From the NCBI GenBank assembly GCA_902564235.1, contig CACFAG010000001.1:191284-237868 (forward strand): DNA of 46,585 nt. The letters run 5' to 3'. A program made the translations under genes and the position numbers. The number at the start of each line of letters is the position of its first letter. Position 1 is the first letter of the stretch. The notes under the pieces were generated by a model, which worked only from the letters and a program-made list of their open reading frames with translations, was not told the DNA's origin and searched no databases. This document shows positions 37,442-46,403 of the stretch, in pieces. This DNA is from an uncultured Prochlorococcus sp. GTDB lineage: Bacteria; Cyanobacteriota; Cyanobacteriia; PCC-6307; Cyanobiaceae.

Positions 37442-38809
37442 TTATTTTGTATCTGAAATTGGGAAAAATACTGTCAAACCTGTATCACGTCTTTGTGTGA
37501 CATGCCCTCCTAAACTAGCTAACAACTTTTGAGTAGCATTTTGACTAAGTTGTAAACTACCGGTTTGAGGGTTCCAATTTAAAACAGGACCAATATCAGA
37601 ACCATTTTCTTTTTTTAAAATTTCTTTTTTCTTGCCATCTAATTTTTGTACTTTGAGCTGAAGTTTAAGTTTTTGCCCAGCTGGTCTTAATTCTAAAATC
37701 AACGTACTACCTTCTTTTAATCCTCTAGTATTTTTATCAATTAATCCCCTTAGCATTAATTCTAGTTTTTCAGAATCACTCAAAATTTGTGGAAGTTGAT
37801 CGGGGATATCTATCTTTAAAGAAATTCCACGTCGATTTAACTGTTTATTCCATAAAGGAACAAGCTTTTTAAAAATTTCAGCTAAATTAATTTTTGCCAA
37901 GTTATTTAATGTCGGTACTTCATTACTTACTAATTCTGCTGCATCAAAGATCAAACCAAACCTATCGATTTGTTCATTACATTCATTATCTATTTGAATT
38001 AAACGATTTCTCATTGATGCATCCATACTGTATTTTTTTAAAGTGGAACTTATAAGGGTCCTAATTGTTGCCAAAGGCGTTCTTACTTCATGAGAAATTG
38101 CACGTAATAATTTTGCTTCAGTTATTTGCACATTTTGTTCATCATTTTTTAGAGAATTCTGTATATTATGATTTGGCACCATATTTGCTAATTTAGAAGA
38201 CAAAGTTGGCCAAAAATTTTTCTCAAATTGATGATTGATATTAAGATTGCCTAAATTATTGATTGCTTTACGAAATTTAACCCCCTCTTCATAATTTTCT
38301 TGATTTAATTTAGCGTGCATTAATTCAATTGAAATTTTTAAGCTTTCTTCATCGCATTTCATGAGAAGAATTTTCTTATTTTTTTCTCCTGTAATTGATA
38401 ATATACATTGAAAATCTGGGGTGATTACCATGAAAAATGGGTCATAACCATCCTCTTGACTAAGATTGAAGACTTTGTAATTACTAATAAATTCTAAATC
38501 ATTTTTTATCTTAGCTGAATGATTGACTGGTAAAAATCCTGCATTCTTTTTTTGAAAGTATGGGAATCCTCCTGGCGACCACAACCAACCGTGAAGTTTA
38601 TTAGAAAATTTTTTATCATTAAGAGCTGGCAAAGGAGATGCAACCCAAATACCTCCCTTTTGGTAATTTTGCGAAAGGAACTCTTTTTGAATAACTTCTA
38701 AGGAAGCCCACCACATTCTTCTGGAAGTATCATCATCAACATGTATTGTTTGAACTCCTTTAATCAACAGGTCTTGAATTTGTTTTATAGTTATTTTTGA
38801 TTTCATCAA
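37442..38809 (-). CDS. Histidine-kinase-like protein with degenerate ATP site
   Basis: 455 residues. The N-terminal half (1-220) is an unidentified soluble sensor region containing LHGWLWSPGGFPYF. The dimerisation domain has phospho-acceptor His240 in LRAISHEVRTPLATIRTL. The catalytic domain is only partly kept: LELMLRGLIDKNTRGL stands for the N box and TGSLQLSQNATQKLLASLGGHV for the G2 region, but no DxGxG G1 box is visible. It may signal by phosphatase or binding activity. It overlaps rodA by 4 bases, and no response regulator is adjacent. Confidence 0.78.
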   Translation of the reverse strand: MMKSKITIKQIQDLLIKGVQTIHVDDDTSRRMWWASLEVIQKEFLSQNYQKGGIWVASPLPALNDKKFSNKLHGWLWSPGGFPYFQKKNAGFLPVNHSAKIKNDLEFISNYKVFNLSQEDGYDPFFMVITPDFQCILSITGEKNKKILLMKCDEESLKISIELMHAKLNQENYEEGVKFRKAINNLGNLNINHQFEKNFWPTLSSKLANMVPNHNIQNSLKNDEQNVQITEAKLLRAISHEVRTPLATIRTLISSTLKKYSMDASMRNRLIQIDNECNEQIDRFGLIFDAAELVSNEVPTLNNLAKINLAEIFKKLVPLWNKQLNRRGISLKIDIPDQLPQILSDSEKLELMLRGLIDKNTRGLKEGSTLILELRPAGQKLKLQLKVQKLDGKKKEILKKENGSDIGPVLNWNPQTGSLQLSQNATQKLLASLGGHVTQRRDTGLTVFFPISDTK

Positions 38810-40077
38810 ATTCTTAGTGATCTAGAACGTTTCAATATAGATAAGACTAATCCAATAGATATAAAGCTAATAACCAAAGATGTTCTTCCATAACTCATAA
38901 AAGGAAGGGGAATTCCAGTCACTGGTCCTAATCCAATAGTCATAAATAAGTTAATAATTATTTGAAATAAAAAAGTTGCGGCGATTCCAATAACGATTAA
39001 AGATTCAAAGTCAGTCCTTGCAATTTTTGCAGTATTTATAAGTTTTTTAATCAAAAAAAAGAACGAAAATAAAACTATCATGCACCCTAAAAAGCCCAAC
39101 TCTTCGCCTAAGGCACTAAATATGAAATCAGTATGTTGTTCTGGTATAAATTGCAAATTAGTCAGTTTACCTTGAAACAAACCAGTCCCAAAAAATCCTC
39201 CAGAACCAATCGCAATTTTACTCTGTATCAAATGATATCCACCATCTAATGGATCTCTATTTGGATCTAAAAATAAAACTAATCTATCTCTTTGATATTC
39301 TTTTAAGCCATATTGCCACAATTTGGGTGTCAATTTTGCCACAAATAAATGAAACGAAATAGCGAGAGCAGAAAAAATGATTTTCTTTTTCGAAGATCTA
39401 TAGGCAAGATATCCTATAAATGGTATCCAGAAAATAAGAAGATTTGGTGAGGTTAAATATAATATTGAAGTAACAATACAAAAGATTAATATCAAAATCC
39501 ACTCTATAGGCATTTCAGACCAATAGAGCATGACACCTGTCAAAACTAATAAAACTAAAGAGGTTCCTAAATCAGGTTGAAAAAAAATTAATAACCAGGG
39601 AACAATAACTACTAAAATGGGCAATACTAAGTCTCTTATTTTCAAAATTATTTTTTTATCGAGCACTAAAGCAAGAGTTAATACAGTACTTAATTTTGCG
39701 ACTTCTGAAGGCTGAAAAGAAAAGATGCCCAGGTTTAGCCACCTTTGAGCACCAGAAACCGAAATTCCAAAAAAATAAATTAGAAATAAGGATATTAAAG
39801 TAGACAAATAAAATGGGATCAAATACTTTCTAATTCTCTCTAACGGTATAAAAGAAATAAGATATGCCAAAAAATAACCTAAAACACCAGTTAAGATATG
39901 ACTCAAATAATTTGATACTAATAAATCACCCTGAATACTTTTTATTAAAAAACCTGAAACAATAACTAAAAACAGGGGAATTAAGAGTAGTGGAGAAAAC
40001 AAATATCCACTAATGTATTTATCTTTTTTGTGTAAAAATCCTCTCTTATTTAATAAAGAAATTCTCCTAAACATCAA
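38806..40077 (-). CDS. rodA: Rod-shape peptidoglycan glycosyltransferase RodA
   Basis: SEDS-family polymerase of lipid II working with a class B PBP in lateral wall growth. 423 residues with about ten hydrophobic segments in the plasma membrane. Signatures: FQPSEVAKLSTVLTLAL near 125, FFQPDLGTSLVLLVLTG, LGEELGFLGCMIVL, and the C-terminal GPVTGIPLPFMSYGRTSL. The YGR (not YGG) in this last motif is, as far as I recall, common in cyanobacteria. FtsW is the alternative, but TGIPLPF favours RodA. It is one base from mrp and overlaps the kinase gene. Confidence 0.9.
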   Translation of the reverse strand: MMFRRISLLNKRGFLHKKDKYISGYLFSPLLLIPLFLVIVSGFLIKSIQGDLLVSNYLSHILTGVLGYFLAYLISFIPLERIRKYLIPFYLSTLISLFLIYFFGISVSGAQRWLNLGIFSFQPSEVAKLSTVLTLALVLDKKIILKIRDLVLPILVVIVPWLLIFFQPDLGTSLVLLVLTGVMLYWSEMPIEWILILIFCIVTSILYLTSPNLLIFWIPFIGYLAYRSSKKKIIFSALAISFHLFVAKLTPKLWQYGLKEYQRDRLVLFLDPNRDPLDGGYHLIQSKIAIGSGGFFGTGLFQGKLTNLQFIPEQHTDFIFSALGEELGFLGCMIVLFSFFFLIKKLINTAKIARTDFESLIVIGIAATFLFQIIINLFMTIGLGPVTGIPLPFMSYGRTSLVISFISIGLVLSILKRSRSLRI

Positions 40078-41148
40078 TTATTTATAAACAAATTGATTTT
40101 TAATTAATTGAGCCAAATTACCAAATTCAATAGAACTTGCTTTCTTTGGCTGGCTTATTGAGATTGGTATTCCTTTATTACTTTCATCAACAACAGGAAT
40201 TTCAATAGGGATTTGGGCTAATAATGGTAAGTTATTTTCTTTCGCTAATTTTTGTCCACCCCCTTTACCAAAAATTTCATATTTTTTACTTGGCATATCT
40301 GGCGGAATAAATACTGACATATTTTCTACAATTCCCAATAAAGGCACTCCAAGTTGCTTAAACATCGCTAATCCCCTCCTTGCATCTTGCAAAGATACTT
40401 GTTGAGGAGTAGTGACGACAATAGCTCCAGAAATAGGCACAGATTGAGAAAGGGATATTTGAGCATCTCCTGTTCCTGGAGGCAAGTCAATAACCAAGAA
40501 ATCAAGATTATTCCATTCAACTTGATATAGAAATTGACGGATAATATTATTTAGCATTGGTCCTCTCCATATAACAGGCTGTCCTTCTTCTATGAGGAAA
40601 CCCATTGATACTAATGAAATTCCATATTTATTTATTGGTATTAATCTTTGATCATTACCACTACCTTCTGTAACCTTAGGATTCTCTTCGGAGACTCCCA
40701 TCATCAAAGGAGTATTAGGACCATAAATATCCGCATCCAGCAAACCGGTTTTTAATCCTAATTTAGCTAAAGAACAAGCAAGATTCACTGCGATCGTACT
40801 TTTCCCAACTCCCCCTTTACCACTACTAACAGCAATTATATGTCGAATACCATCAATCTGCTGTAACTCAAGACCATTACTTTCAGTTTTAGAATCTGTT
40901 TTGGAGAGATTATTATCTATCTCTATTTGAACATCATCAATATCTTCAAAATCTAATAGTATTTTACGAACCTCTTGCACAATTCTTTCTCTCTGAGAAT
41001 TTGCGAATGAAGGTATAGATAGTGTTACGATAATTCTTGGTATAGTTACTCTTACATTTTTAATCCAGGCTAATTCAATAACATTTTTCTTTGATCCAGC
41101 ATCTAGAACTTTTTGTAAGGCAGAATTCGCATCTTCTATTGTGGTCAT
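40078..41148 (-). CDS. mrp: Mrp/ApbC-type Fe-S carrier P-loop ATPase
   Basis: 356 residues. An N-terminal MIP18/DUF59 domain (about 1-80) precedes the deviant P-loop GKGGVGKST (110-118) with the MinD-like DADIYGPNTPLMMG, then GPMLNNIIRQFLYQVEW and LPPGTGDAQISLSQ. Family members transfer Fe-S clusters, bound between subunits by a CxxC. Here the usual CxxC place reads VENMSVFIPPDMPSKKYEIFG, with no cysteine pair; I recall this from other cyanobacteria too. It is upstream of, and abuts, rodA. Confidence 0.92.
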   Translation of the reverse strand: MTTIEDANSALQKVLDAGSKKNVIELAWIKNVRVTIPRIIVTLSIPSFANSQRERIVQEVRKILLDFEDIDDVQIEIDNNLSKTDSKTESNGLELQQIDGIRHIIAVSSGKGGVGKSTIAVNLACSLAKLGLKTGLLDADIYGPNTPLMMGVSEENPKVTEGSGNDQRLIPINKYGISLVSMGFLIEEGQPVIWRGPMLNNIIRQFLYQVEWNNLDFLVIDLPPGTGDAQISLSQSVPISGAIVVTTPQQVSLQDARRGLAMFKQLGVPLLGIVENMSVFIPPDMPSKKYEIFGKGGGQKLAKENNLPLLAQIPIEIPVVDESNKGIPISISQPKKASSIEFGNLAQLIKNQFVYK

Positions 41149-41262
41149 TAAATTTTTAAATATTTTGACAATGTAGTCGACTGTCTAAAAGATTAAGAAC
41201 TATGTCGAACTATCAAATAATAGGAAATAAGACCCCCCTAGGAGAAATTATAAAGGGAAACT

Positions 41263-41268
41263 TATAAT
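41263..41268 (+). promoter_or_regulatory. -10 element for hemF
   Basis: A perfect TATAAT lies 37 bases before the hemF ATG. No convincing -35 is seen. The 156-base spacer (41149-41304) between divergent mrp and hemF also has an AGTCGACT palindrome (about 41177-41184) and a CCCCCCTAGG stretch of unknown meaning. Confidence 0.4.
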
Positions 41269-41304
41269 TAACCTAAATTTTCTTCTTCAAGATTTACTAA
41301 ATAC

Positions 41305-42333
41305 ATGTTCAAAGAACCTCCTCAAAACTCTAGAGAAAAAACTAAAAATCTCTTATTAGCTCTACAAGACAATATTTGTTCGGGCCTTGAAAACGTTGAT
41401 AGTAAAGGGAAATTTATCGAAGAATCCTGGCTAAGAGACGAAGGTGGGGGTGGAAGATCAAGAGTATTGAAAAACGGTTCTATTTTTGAGCAAGCAGGAG
41501 TAAATTTCTCTGAAGTTCATGGGAAAGAATTACCTCAATCAATAATCTCTCAGAGGCCTGAAGCAAAAGGTCATGAATGGTTTGCCACAGGAACTTCTAT
41601 GGTATTGCATCCAAAGAATCCTTACATACCTACAGTTCATTTGAATTATCGTTATTTCGAAGCTGGTCCTGTTTGGTGGTTTGGCGGAGGTGCAGATTTA
41701 ACCCCTTTTTATCCTTATCTTTCTGATGTGAGAAATTTTCATAAGGAGCATAAAAAAGCTTGTGAAAAAGTTGATAAGGATTTACACAAAGTGTTCAAAC
41801 CTTGGTGTGATGAATATTTCTACTTAAAGCACAGAAATGAATCCAGGGGCATAGGAGGAATTTTTTATGATTATCAAGATGGGTTAGACAATATTTATAG
41901 AGGAAATAATAAAAATGGAGAGGCGTCAAAAGCTTCACAAAATATTGGCAAATCCAATTTAAGTTGGGATGATTTATTTTCTTTAGCAGAAAACTGTGGG
42001 AAAGCATTCCTACCATCTTATTTACCAATTGTTGAAAACAGAGCTTCTCAAGAATATACCTCTGATGAAAGAGAATTCCAGCTATATCGAAGAGGTAGAT
42101 ATGTCGAATTCAATTTAGTTTGGGATAGAGGGACGATTTTTGGACTACAAACAAATGGTAGAACTGAATCTATATTAATGTCCTTACCGCCTTTAGCCAG
42201 ATGGGAATATGGATACAAAGCTAAAGAGGGTTCTAGAGAAGCATTTCTCACATCAATTTTTACAAAACCTCAAGATTGGCTAAATGATCAAAAGTTAGAG
42301 AAATTCTGTATTGAGAATAATATCTTTGATTAA
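41305..42333 (+). CDS. hemF: Oxygen-dependent coproporphyrinogen III oxidase
   Basis: Converts coproporphyrinogen III to protoporphyrinogen IX with O2, for heme and chlorophyll synthesis. 342 residues. Recognised by [24 protein letters not shown], the [23 protein letters not shown] block and [28 protein letters not shown]. Preceding NPYIPTVHL is the conserved NPxxPTxH substrate motif. Cytosolic. It ends 27 bases before the convergent CCB-like gene. Confidence 0.97.
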   Translation: MFKEPPQNSREKTKNLLLALQDNICSGLENVDSKGKFIEESWLRDEGGGGRSRVLKNGSIFEQAGVNFSEVHGKELPQSIISQRPEAKGHEWFATGTSMVLHPKNPYIPTVHLNYRYFEAGPVWWFGGGADLTPFYPYLSDVRNFHKEHKKACEKVDKDLHKVFKPWCDEYFYLKHRNESRGIGGIFYDYQDGLDNIYRGNNKNGEASKASQNIGKSNLSWDDLFSLAENCGKAFLPSYLPIVENRASQEYTSDEREFQLYRRGRYVEFNLVWDRGTIFGLQTNGRTESILMSLPPLARWEYGYKAKEGSREAFLTSIFTKPQDWLNDQKLEKFCIENNIFD

Positions 42334-42360
42334 AAATTATCGAATAACTTTTCAGATATT

Positions 42361-42918
42361 TCAAATAGGTGTTTTAAATAAAGAACCGTCACTATTCAAT
42401 TGAAGTTTTTTTCCAAGTTCATTTTCTAAAGAGATTAATTCATCCCGATGTGCTCTTAATCTCATGAAAGTTGAATTATTTTTATTTTCGTTAATCAACC
42501 TTAATTCAAATGTTTCCTCTCTTGCTGATTTTTTAAAATAAATAATTCCTGATAAAGGGCCGCCAATTAACCCTAAAAGAATAGGCCACCAACCTAGTTC
42601 AGGATATAATTGAATAATTACTAATCCCAAAGCACAAGAACCAAAACCGCCAAGAAAACCTAAAAAAATTGCTAAAAATTTACTAGAAACAACTTGCCCC
42701 TTAAATATTAAAATTCTTTGTTCAAAATCTCCTCCCGTTTGCTTCCATCCCCTTAAATTAAGCCATTCACATAAACCATTTAAAACCTTTACTGGCTGTT
42801 GAGAAGATGAAATCTCGATGATGGTTGTTCTATCTTTACTAGAAGCCCTAAGAAAAAAAAATAGTCCTATGGCCAAAAGAATTGTAAGCAATAATGTTGA
42901 ATTTAAGGAAGATGACAT
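42361..42918 (-). CDS. CCB2/CCB4-like cytochrome b6 heme-attachment factor
   Basis: 185 residues. A membrane helix lies at about 8-23, followed by the FFLRASSKDRT motif typical of cyanobacterial and plastid cofactor-assembly-of-complex-C (CCB) proteins, a soluble region, then two hydrophobic segments at about 79-127 (FLAIFLGFLGGFGSCALGLV and WWPILLGLIGGPLSGIIYF) and a charged tail. CCB2/CCB4 help attach heme c(i) covalently to cytochrome b6. Placement next to hemF fits a heme theme. The family name rests on recall. Confidence 0.68.
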   Translation of the reverse strand: MSSSLNSTLLLTILLAIGLFFFLRASSKDRTTIIEISSSQQPVKVLNGLCEWLNLRGWKQTGGDFEQRILIFKGQVVSSKFLAIFLGFLGGFGSCALGLVIIQLYPELGWWPILLGLIGGPLSGIIYFKKSAREETFELRLINENKNNSTFMRLRAHRDELISLENELGKKLQLNSDGSLFKTPI

Positions 42919-43071
42919 TAAATAAATTTTTTCTAGTTACTCGAGAATAAAAATTGAAATTTCATCATATTATAATTTTTTAGATTTATTCTGTAAAATA
43001 GGGGTACTATAGAAATTCTTAATTAAATAAAATCATAAATAATCTTCTAAATCTTAAATTACTTATTAAAA

Positions 43072-43707
43072 ATGACTATTGAAAATAATAATATTGATCT
43101 TCTTTATGGCGATTTAACAGAAGATTTATACAATCTTTATAAAAAATCATCCTACCTAGCTATTGACACTGAAGCAATGGGGTTGATTCATGGAAGAGAT
43201 AGACTCTGTTTGGTACAAATATGCAATGAATTCAAAAGAACATCCTGTATAAAAATCCAACTTAATACATCTTCTTCACCTCATTTAAAAACACTTCTAG
43301 AAGATGAAAAAATTACTAAAATCTTTCACTATGCAAGATTTGATGTAGCAGCTCTAAAATGGAATCTTAAAATAAATACAAAAAATATTTTTTGTACTAA
43401 AATTGCTAGTAAATTGGCAAGAACCTATACAAATAAGCACGGTTTAAAAGATTTAATTAATGAATTATTAGGTATAGAATTAGACAAAAGCTCACAAAGC
43501 AGTGATTGGGGTAGCAACGAAGTTTTAACAAAAGATCAATTAGATTATGCAGTAAATGATGTTAGATATTTAATTGAAGCTATGCATAAATTAAAGGTTA
43601 TCTTAGAAAGAGAGAATAGGTATGAATTAGCAAAAAAATGTTTTGAAACAGTTTCAGTACATGCTGAATTAGACATACTAAAATTTTCAAATATCTTTGA
43701 ACATTAA
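43072..43707 (+). CDS. RNase D-like 3'-5' exonuclease
   Basis: 211 residues, a bare DEDDy exonuclease domain without the HRDC domains of full RNase D. Exo I is Asp32-Thr-Glu34 in LAIDTEAMGL, Exo II HYARFDVAALK with Asp91, and Exo III Tyr159-x3-Asp163 in DYAVNDVRYL. It is likely to trim tRNA or other RNA 3' ends, though DNA cannot be excluded. Divergent from the CCB-like gene across a 153-base spacer, it converges on the small unknown gene at 3 bases. Confidence 0.9.
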   Translation: MTIENNNIDLLYGDLTEDLYNLYKKSSYLAIDTEAMGLIHGRDRLCLVQICNEFKRTSCIKIQLNTSSSPHLKTLLEDEKITKIFHYARFDVAALKWNLKINTKNIFCTKIASKLARTYTNKHGLKDLINELLGIELDKSSQSSDWGSNEVLTKDQLDYAVNDVRYLIEAMHKLKVILERENRYELAKKCFETVSVHAELDILKFSNIFEH

Positions 43708-43710
43708 AAG

Positions 43711-43977
43711 TCAATCTTCAGTTAAAAAATTATCCTCACCATCAAGAGTTTCCATAAGCTTATCAAGTATTCTTGAAGAACTTAATTTATCTCCATCATT
43801 TTTTTTACAAATTTCTAAGACATTTTGGGCAACTTGTATTTTTTCTTGAATAGTTTTAGAGCCTTCTTTCGCAATTTGAATTTCTACCTTCTTCTTAGCA
43901 GAAGATAAGCTTATACTCATAAGTTTTGCAATCTCTGCGCAAATTGTTAAATATTGCCGATCATTTATTGGATACAT
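43711..43977 (-). CDS. Small conserved-looking protein of unknown function
   Basis: 88 residues, predicted soluble and mostly helical. It begins MYPINDRQYLTICAEIAKLM, has a basic helical middle (SSAKKKVEIQIAKEGSKTIQEKI) and an acidic end LDGEDNFLTED. There are no cysteine pairs other than Cys13 and Cys57, no signal peptide and no membrane segment. I do not recognise a family. It lies 35 bases downstream of the LpxB-like gene on the same strand, so may share its transcript. Codon use resembles the neighbours, which favours a real gene. Confidence 0.65.
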   Translation of the reverse strand: MYPINDRQYLTICAEIAKLMSISLSSAKKKVEIQIAKEGSKTIQEKIQVAQNVLEICKKNDGDKLSSSRILDKLMETLDGEDNFLTED

Positions 43978-44012
43978 AAAAGAATTAATAATTAATACGC
44001 TAGTGCCATTTA

Positions 44013-45284
44013 CTAAGATAACAAATGAAGGTTTATAGAATCAGCGATTTTTTTACTTGCTCCATATTCCCCCATTCTGTTTTTTCCAAATTTTGCTTGT
44101 TCTAACCTATCAACTTTTTCTTTCAAAAGTAAACTTAAACGTTTTAAAAGAATTTTTTTGTTTTTGCAAACTAAAACACTACCTCCCAATAATCGTGATT
44201 GCCTTTTTGCAAATGATTTTGTAAATTGTGGTCCAGAACCTGGTAGAGAAAGAGATGGAATTCCAAGGCCAGCAATTTGCTCTGTGGCTGTTCCCGCATT
44301 GGATAAGCCAACTTCTGCCATATTAGCCCATAGATTGAATTTACCTTTTCCAATCACTACATATTTATCTTTCTTTTTCCATACTGAATCTTCATCAATT
44401 AGAAATTTCACCTTACTCTGTTTTATAAAACCATATTTATTTAAATAATTTTGAATTTGAATCACATTCGCATTAATGCTCAAAGGCAAAAGTACTACCA
44501 AATCCTTTGATAAATCAAAATGTTGTAAACAATTAAGAAAATTATCAAGATTTTTAAGAGCTTCGGGGTATCTACTTCCAACTAATAAAATAATCCTTTT
44601 AAAAGAAATAATATTTGATATCTTCTCATTTTTTACATCAACAAAATCCATCATTGGATTACCCAAGTATTTTGCATCAATATTTTTTCTATTCAAATTT
44701 TTTGCTGTGATATTATCTCTCATAATTAAATTTTTACATCTTGGAGATTTCATTAAAAATATTTCCCATGGATCCCATTCAGAACCTTTCAACTTATGAT
44801 AAAAATCGCTTAATTCCCAACCGGGGCCACTACTCCAAGTATGATCACTTTTGGGAGTACCAATAAAACTAAATTTGCATCCTGAACTCCAAGCGTAAAA
44901 TAATGGCAACAAATCACCTACTGCGATAATTTTGCAGTTATATTTTGACTTTTGTTTTACAATTAAAAAATTTCTTAAATTATCGATTAAAAATCCTGCA
45001 AACAAATCAAGCAGAAATCCCTTCAGACTTTGATTACTGAAACCTCCACTAGGCAACTCTTTTAAATATCCTATTTTACGAAAATTCTTTGACTTTATGG
45101 AATTAAATACATCTCCATTTCCCACTAAAGGCAAAACTTCAACATTTGTATTTTTTATTTTTTTAAGTAATATTTTTATTATTTCCGATGCTATTACATC
45201 TTCACCATGACCATTGCATATAAATAATAGAGAATGAGACGCCTTACTGTTAAGATCATAAAAAGTCTTATTAGAATCTTTTTC
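44013..45284 (-). CDS. LpxB-related glycosyltransferase-like protein, start unresolved
   Basis: The conserved part begins SHSLLFICNGHGEDVIASEI, the opening of lipid-A-disaccharide-synthase-related proteins of cyanobacteria. Later motifs are FIGTPKSDHTWSSGPGWE, LGNPMMDFVD, SNAGTATEQIAGLGIPSLSLPG and GPQFTKSFAKRQSRLLGGSV, the GT-B donor side. The open frame extends to an ATG at 45425, but codons between 45355 and 45285 are only the antisense of tRNA-Cys. Between the tRNA and the conserved core there is no ATG, GTG or TTG. I therefore list the part below the tRNA; the true start could be the ATG at 45425, giving 470 residues, or a rare codon. Confidence 0.75.
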   Translation of the reverse strand, partial: EKDSNKTFYDLNSKASHSLLFICNGHGEDVIASEIIKILLKKIKNTNVEVLPLVGNGDVFNSIKSKNFRKIGYLKELPSGGFSNQSLKGFLLDLFAGFLIDNLRNFLIVKQKSKYNCKIIAVGDLLPLFYAWSSGCKFSFIGTPKSDHTWSSGPGWELSDFYHKLKGSEWDPWEIFLMKSPRCKNLIMRDNITAKNLNRKNIDAKYLGNPMMDFVDVKNEKISNIISFKRIILLVGSRYPEALKNLDNFLNCLQHFDLSKDLVVLLPLSINANVIQIQNYLNKYGFIKQSKVKFLIDEDSVWKKKDKYVVIGKGKFNLWANMAEVGLSNAGTATEQIAGLGIPSLSLPGSGPQFTKSFAKRQSRLLGGSVLVCKNKKILLKRLSLLLKEKVDRLEQAKFGKNRMGEYGASKKIADSINLHLLS

Positions 45285-45355
45285 GGCGGCATGGCCAAGT
45301 GGTAAGGCAGAGGATTGCAAATCCTTTATCCCCAGTTCGAATCTGGGTGCCGCCT
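45285..45355 (+). tRNA. tRNA-Cys (anticodon GCA)
   Basis: 71 bases. Acceptor GGCGGCA pairs perfectly with TGCCGCC, with discriminator T, the identity base of tRNA-Cys. The D-arm GGCCAAGTGGTAAGGC, anticodon loop TTGCAAA and T-arm CCCAGTTCGAATCTGGG are intact. CCA is not encoded. It lies antisense to the extended reading frame of the LpxB-related gene. Confidence 0.97.
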
Positions 45356-45442
45356 TCTTTATTTTGTCAACACAATTCCCTATAAACCCCTCCAACACCT
45401 TAAGTTTTGAATATTTGTTATTCATCTAATGCTTAAAAAATT

Positions 45443-45464
45443 GGATGGTAAGTGGATGGTAAGT
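45443..45464. repeat. Tandem 11-base duplication GGATGGTAAGT
   Basis: Two exact adjacent copies (45443-45453 and 45454-45464) lie just right of the LpxB-like/tRNA-Cys locus, in a 177-base non-coding gap. It resembles a recent slippage duplication. I see no third copy in the window. Confidence 0.85.
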
Positions 45465-45602
45465 TAAGGGTTGTTTTTGGTAGTGAATTTATACCTTCTT
45501 TACATTATCGCAGTTATATTAAAGAGACTCAAAATTTTTTACTTAAAAGCATTGTTTTATTTGAATAATTTTGAAAATTATATTTTGTATTTAAGTAAAT
45601 TT

Positions 45603-46403
45603 TTATTGATTTTCAAAGAGAAGAGGGATTCTATGAACAAATTGATTACTAATAGCGGTAAACTTCGGTTCTGGAAGATATTGTCTTTTGTATAGTTTTG
45701 AATTTAAGTACCATTTTTTGGATGGATTTAATTGAATAGTTATCAATTTTCTGACTCTTTTCTTCAATGGTATTCCTGCCCTATGTAGACATAAATTCAA
45801 TTTAGATAAAAAAAGATCTCCTAAATCGCCTTCAAAATAATATTTTTGAAAGTTTTTAATAGATTTTGAAGTAGAAAAATATTTTTTTGTATTTTTAATA
45901 TTTAACAACTCTAGAGATCCATCTTGTATTTCAATTTTCGATAAAGGCAAAAATATCTTGAGTGTATTTCTACTATTTGGTTTATCAAGATGATAATTGT
46001 TCCCATACCAATTTTGGACTCGATCAATTTCTGGAATAAAAAAATTCTCAGAAAGGCAAAAAAAGTCAATTGAATATTTAAATCCAGTTTGAAAAGTTAA
46101 AAAGTTGCAAAATTTTTTATTAAAAAGTAAATAAATGAACTCTTTTAAAACATTTTCTTGAAAAATAATCCTTCTTTGATATTTATTGGCATAAAAAGTT
46201 TTATTTTTTTTATGATCAACCAATTGAACTAATTTTTTACAAATGTCTAAACTCAATTTGTCTTTAATCTTGACATAACCGTTTCTCTTTACTTGAGGGC
46301 ATTCCTTGATATTTTCTCTGTAAAACAATTCATCAATTTTTGCCAGTAGATAGGAATATATTTTACAAAAATAAAAATAGATTTTTTGAATAAAATACTT
46401 CAT
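45603..46403 (-). CDS. Phytanoyl-CoA dioxygenase-like Fe(II)/2-oxoglutarate oxygenase
   Basis: 266 residues from the ATG at 46403; an in-frame TTG at 46418 would add five. The Fe-binding triad is visible: His138 and Asp140 in NNYHLDKPN, and His207 in LCLHRAGIP, with Arg216/Arg218 (KKRVRKLITIQLNP) able to hold 2-oxoglutarate. FLPLSKIEIQDGSLELL matches the jelly-roll strand after HxD in PhyH proteins. Substrate is unknown; small-molecule or surface-glycan hydroxylation is typical. It is Lys/Phe/Tyr/Asn-rich and AT-richer than the core genes, suggesting accessory origin. Confidence 0.7.
   Translation of the reverse strand: MKYFIQKIYFYFCKIYSYLLAKIDELFYRENIKECPQVKRNGYVKIKDKLSLDICKKLVQLVDHKKNKTFYANKYQRRIIFQENVLKEFIYLLFNKKFCNFLTFQTGFKYSIDFFCLSENFFIPEIDRVQNWYGNNYHLDKPNSRNTLKIFLPLSKIEIQDGSLELLNIKNTKKYFSTSKSIKNFQKYYFEGDLGDLFLSKLNLCLHRAGIPLKKRVRKLITIQLNPSKKWYLNSKLYKRQYLPEPKFTAISNQFVHRIPLLFENQ

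Noticed and set aside
45285..45425. N-terminal part of the LpxB-like frame as genuine protein
   Set aside because: Residues in this stretch are the antisense translation of tRNA-Cys and a short unconserved leader. I keep the possibility in the findings but do not annotate it as protein.
45471..45695. 74-residue hydrophobic frame on the plus strand
   Set aside because: It starts with TTG in an AT-rich gap and overlaps the 3' end of the dioxygenase-like gene. Low complexity, no family features.
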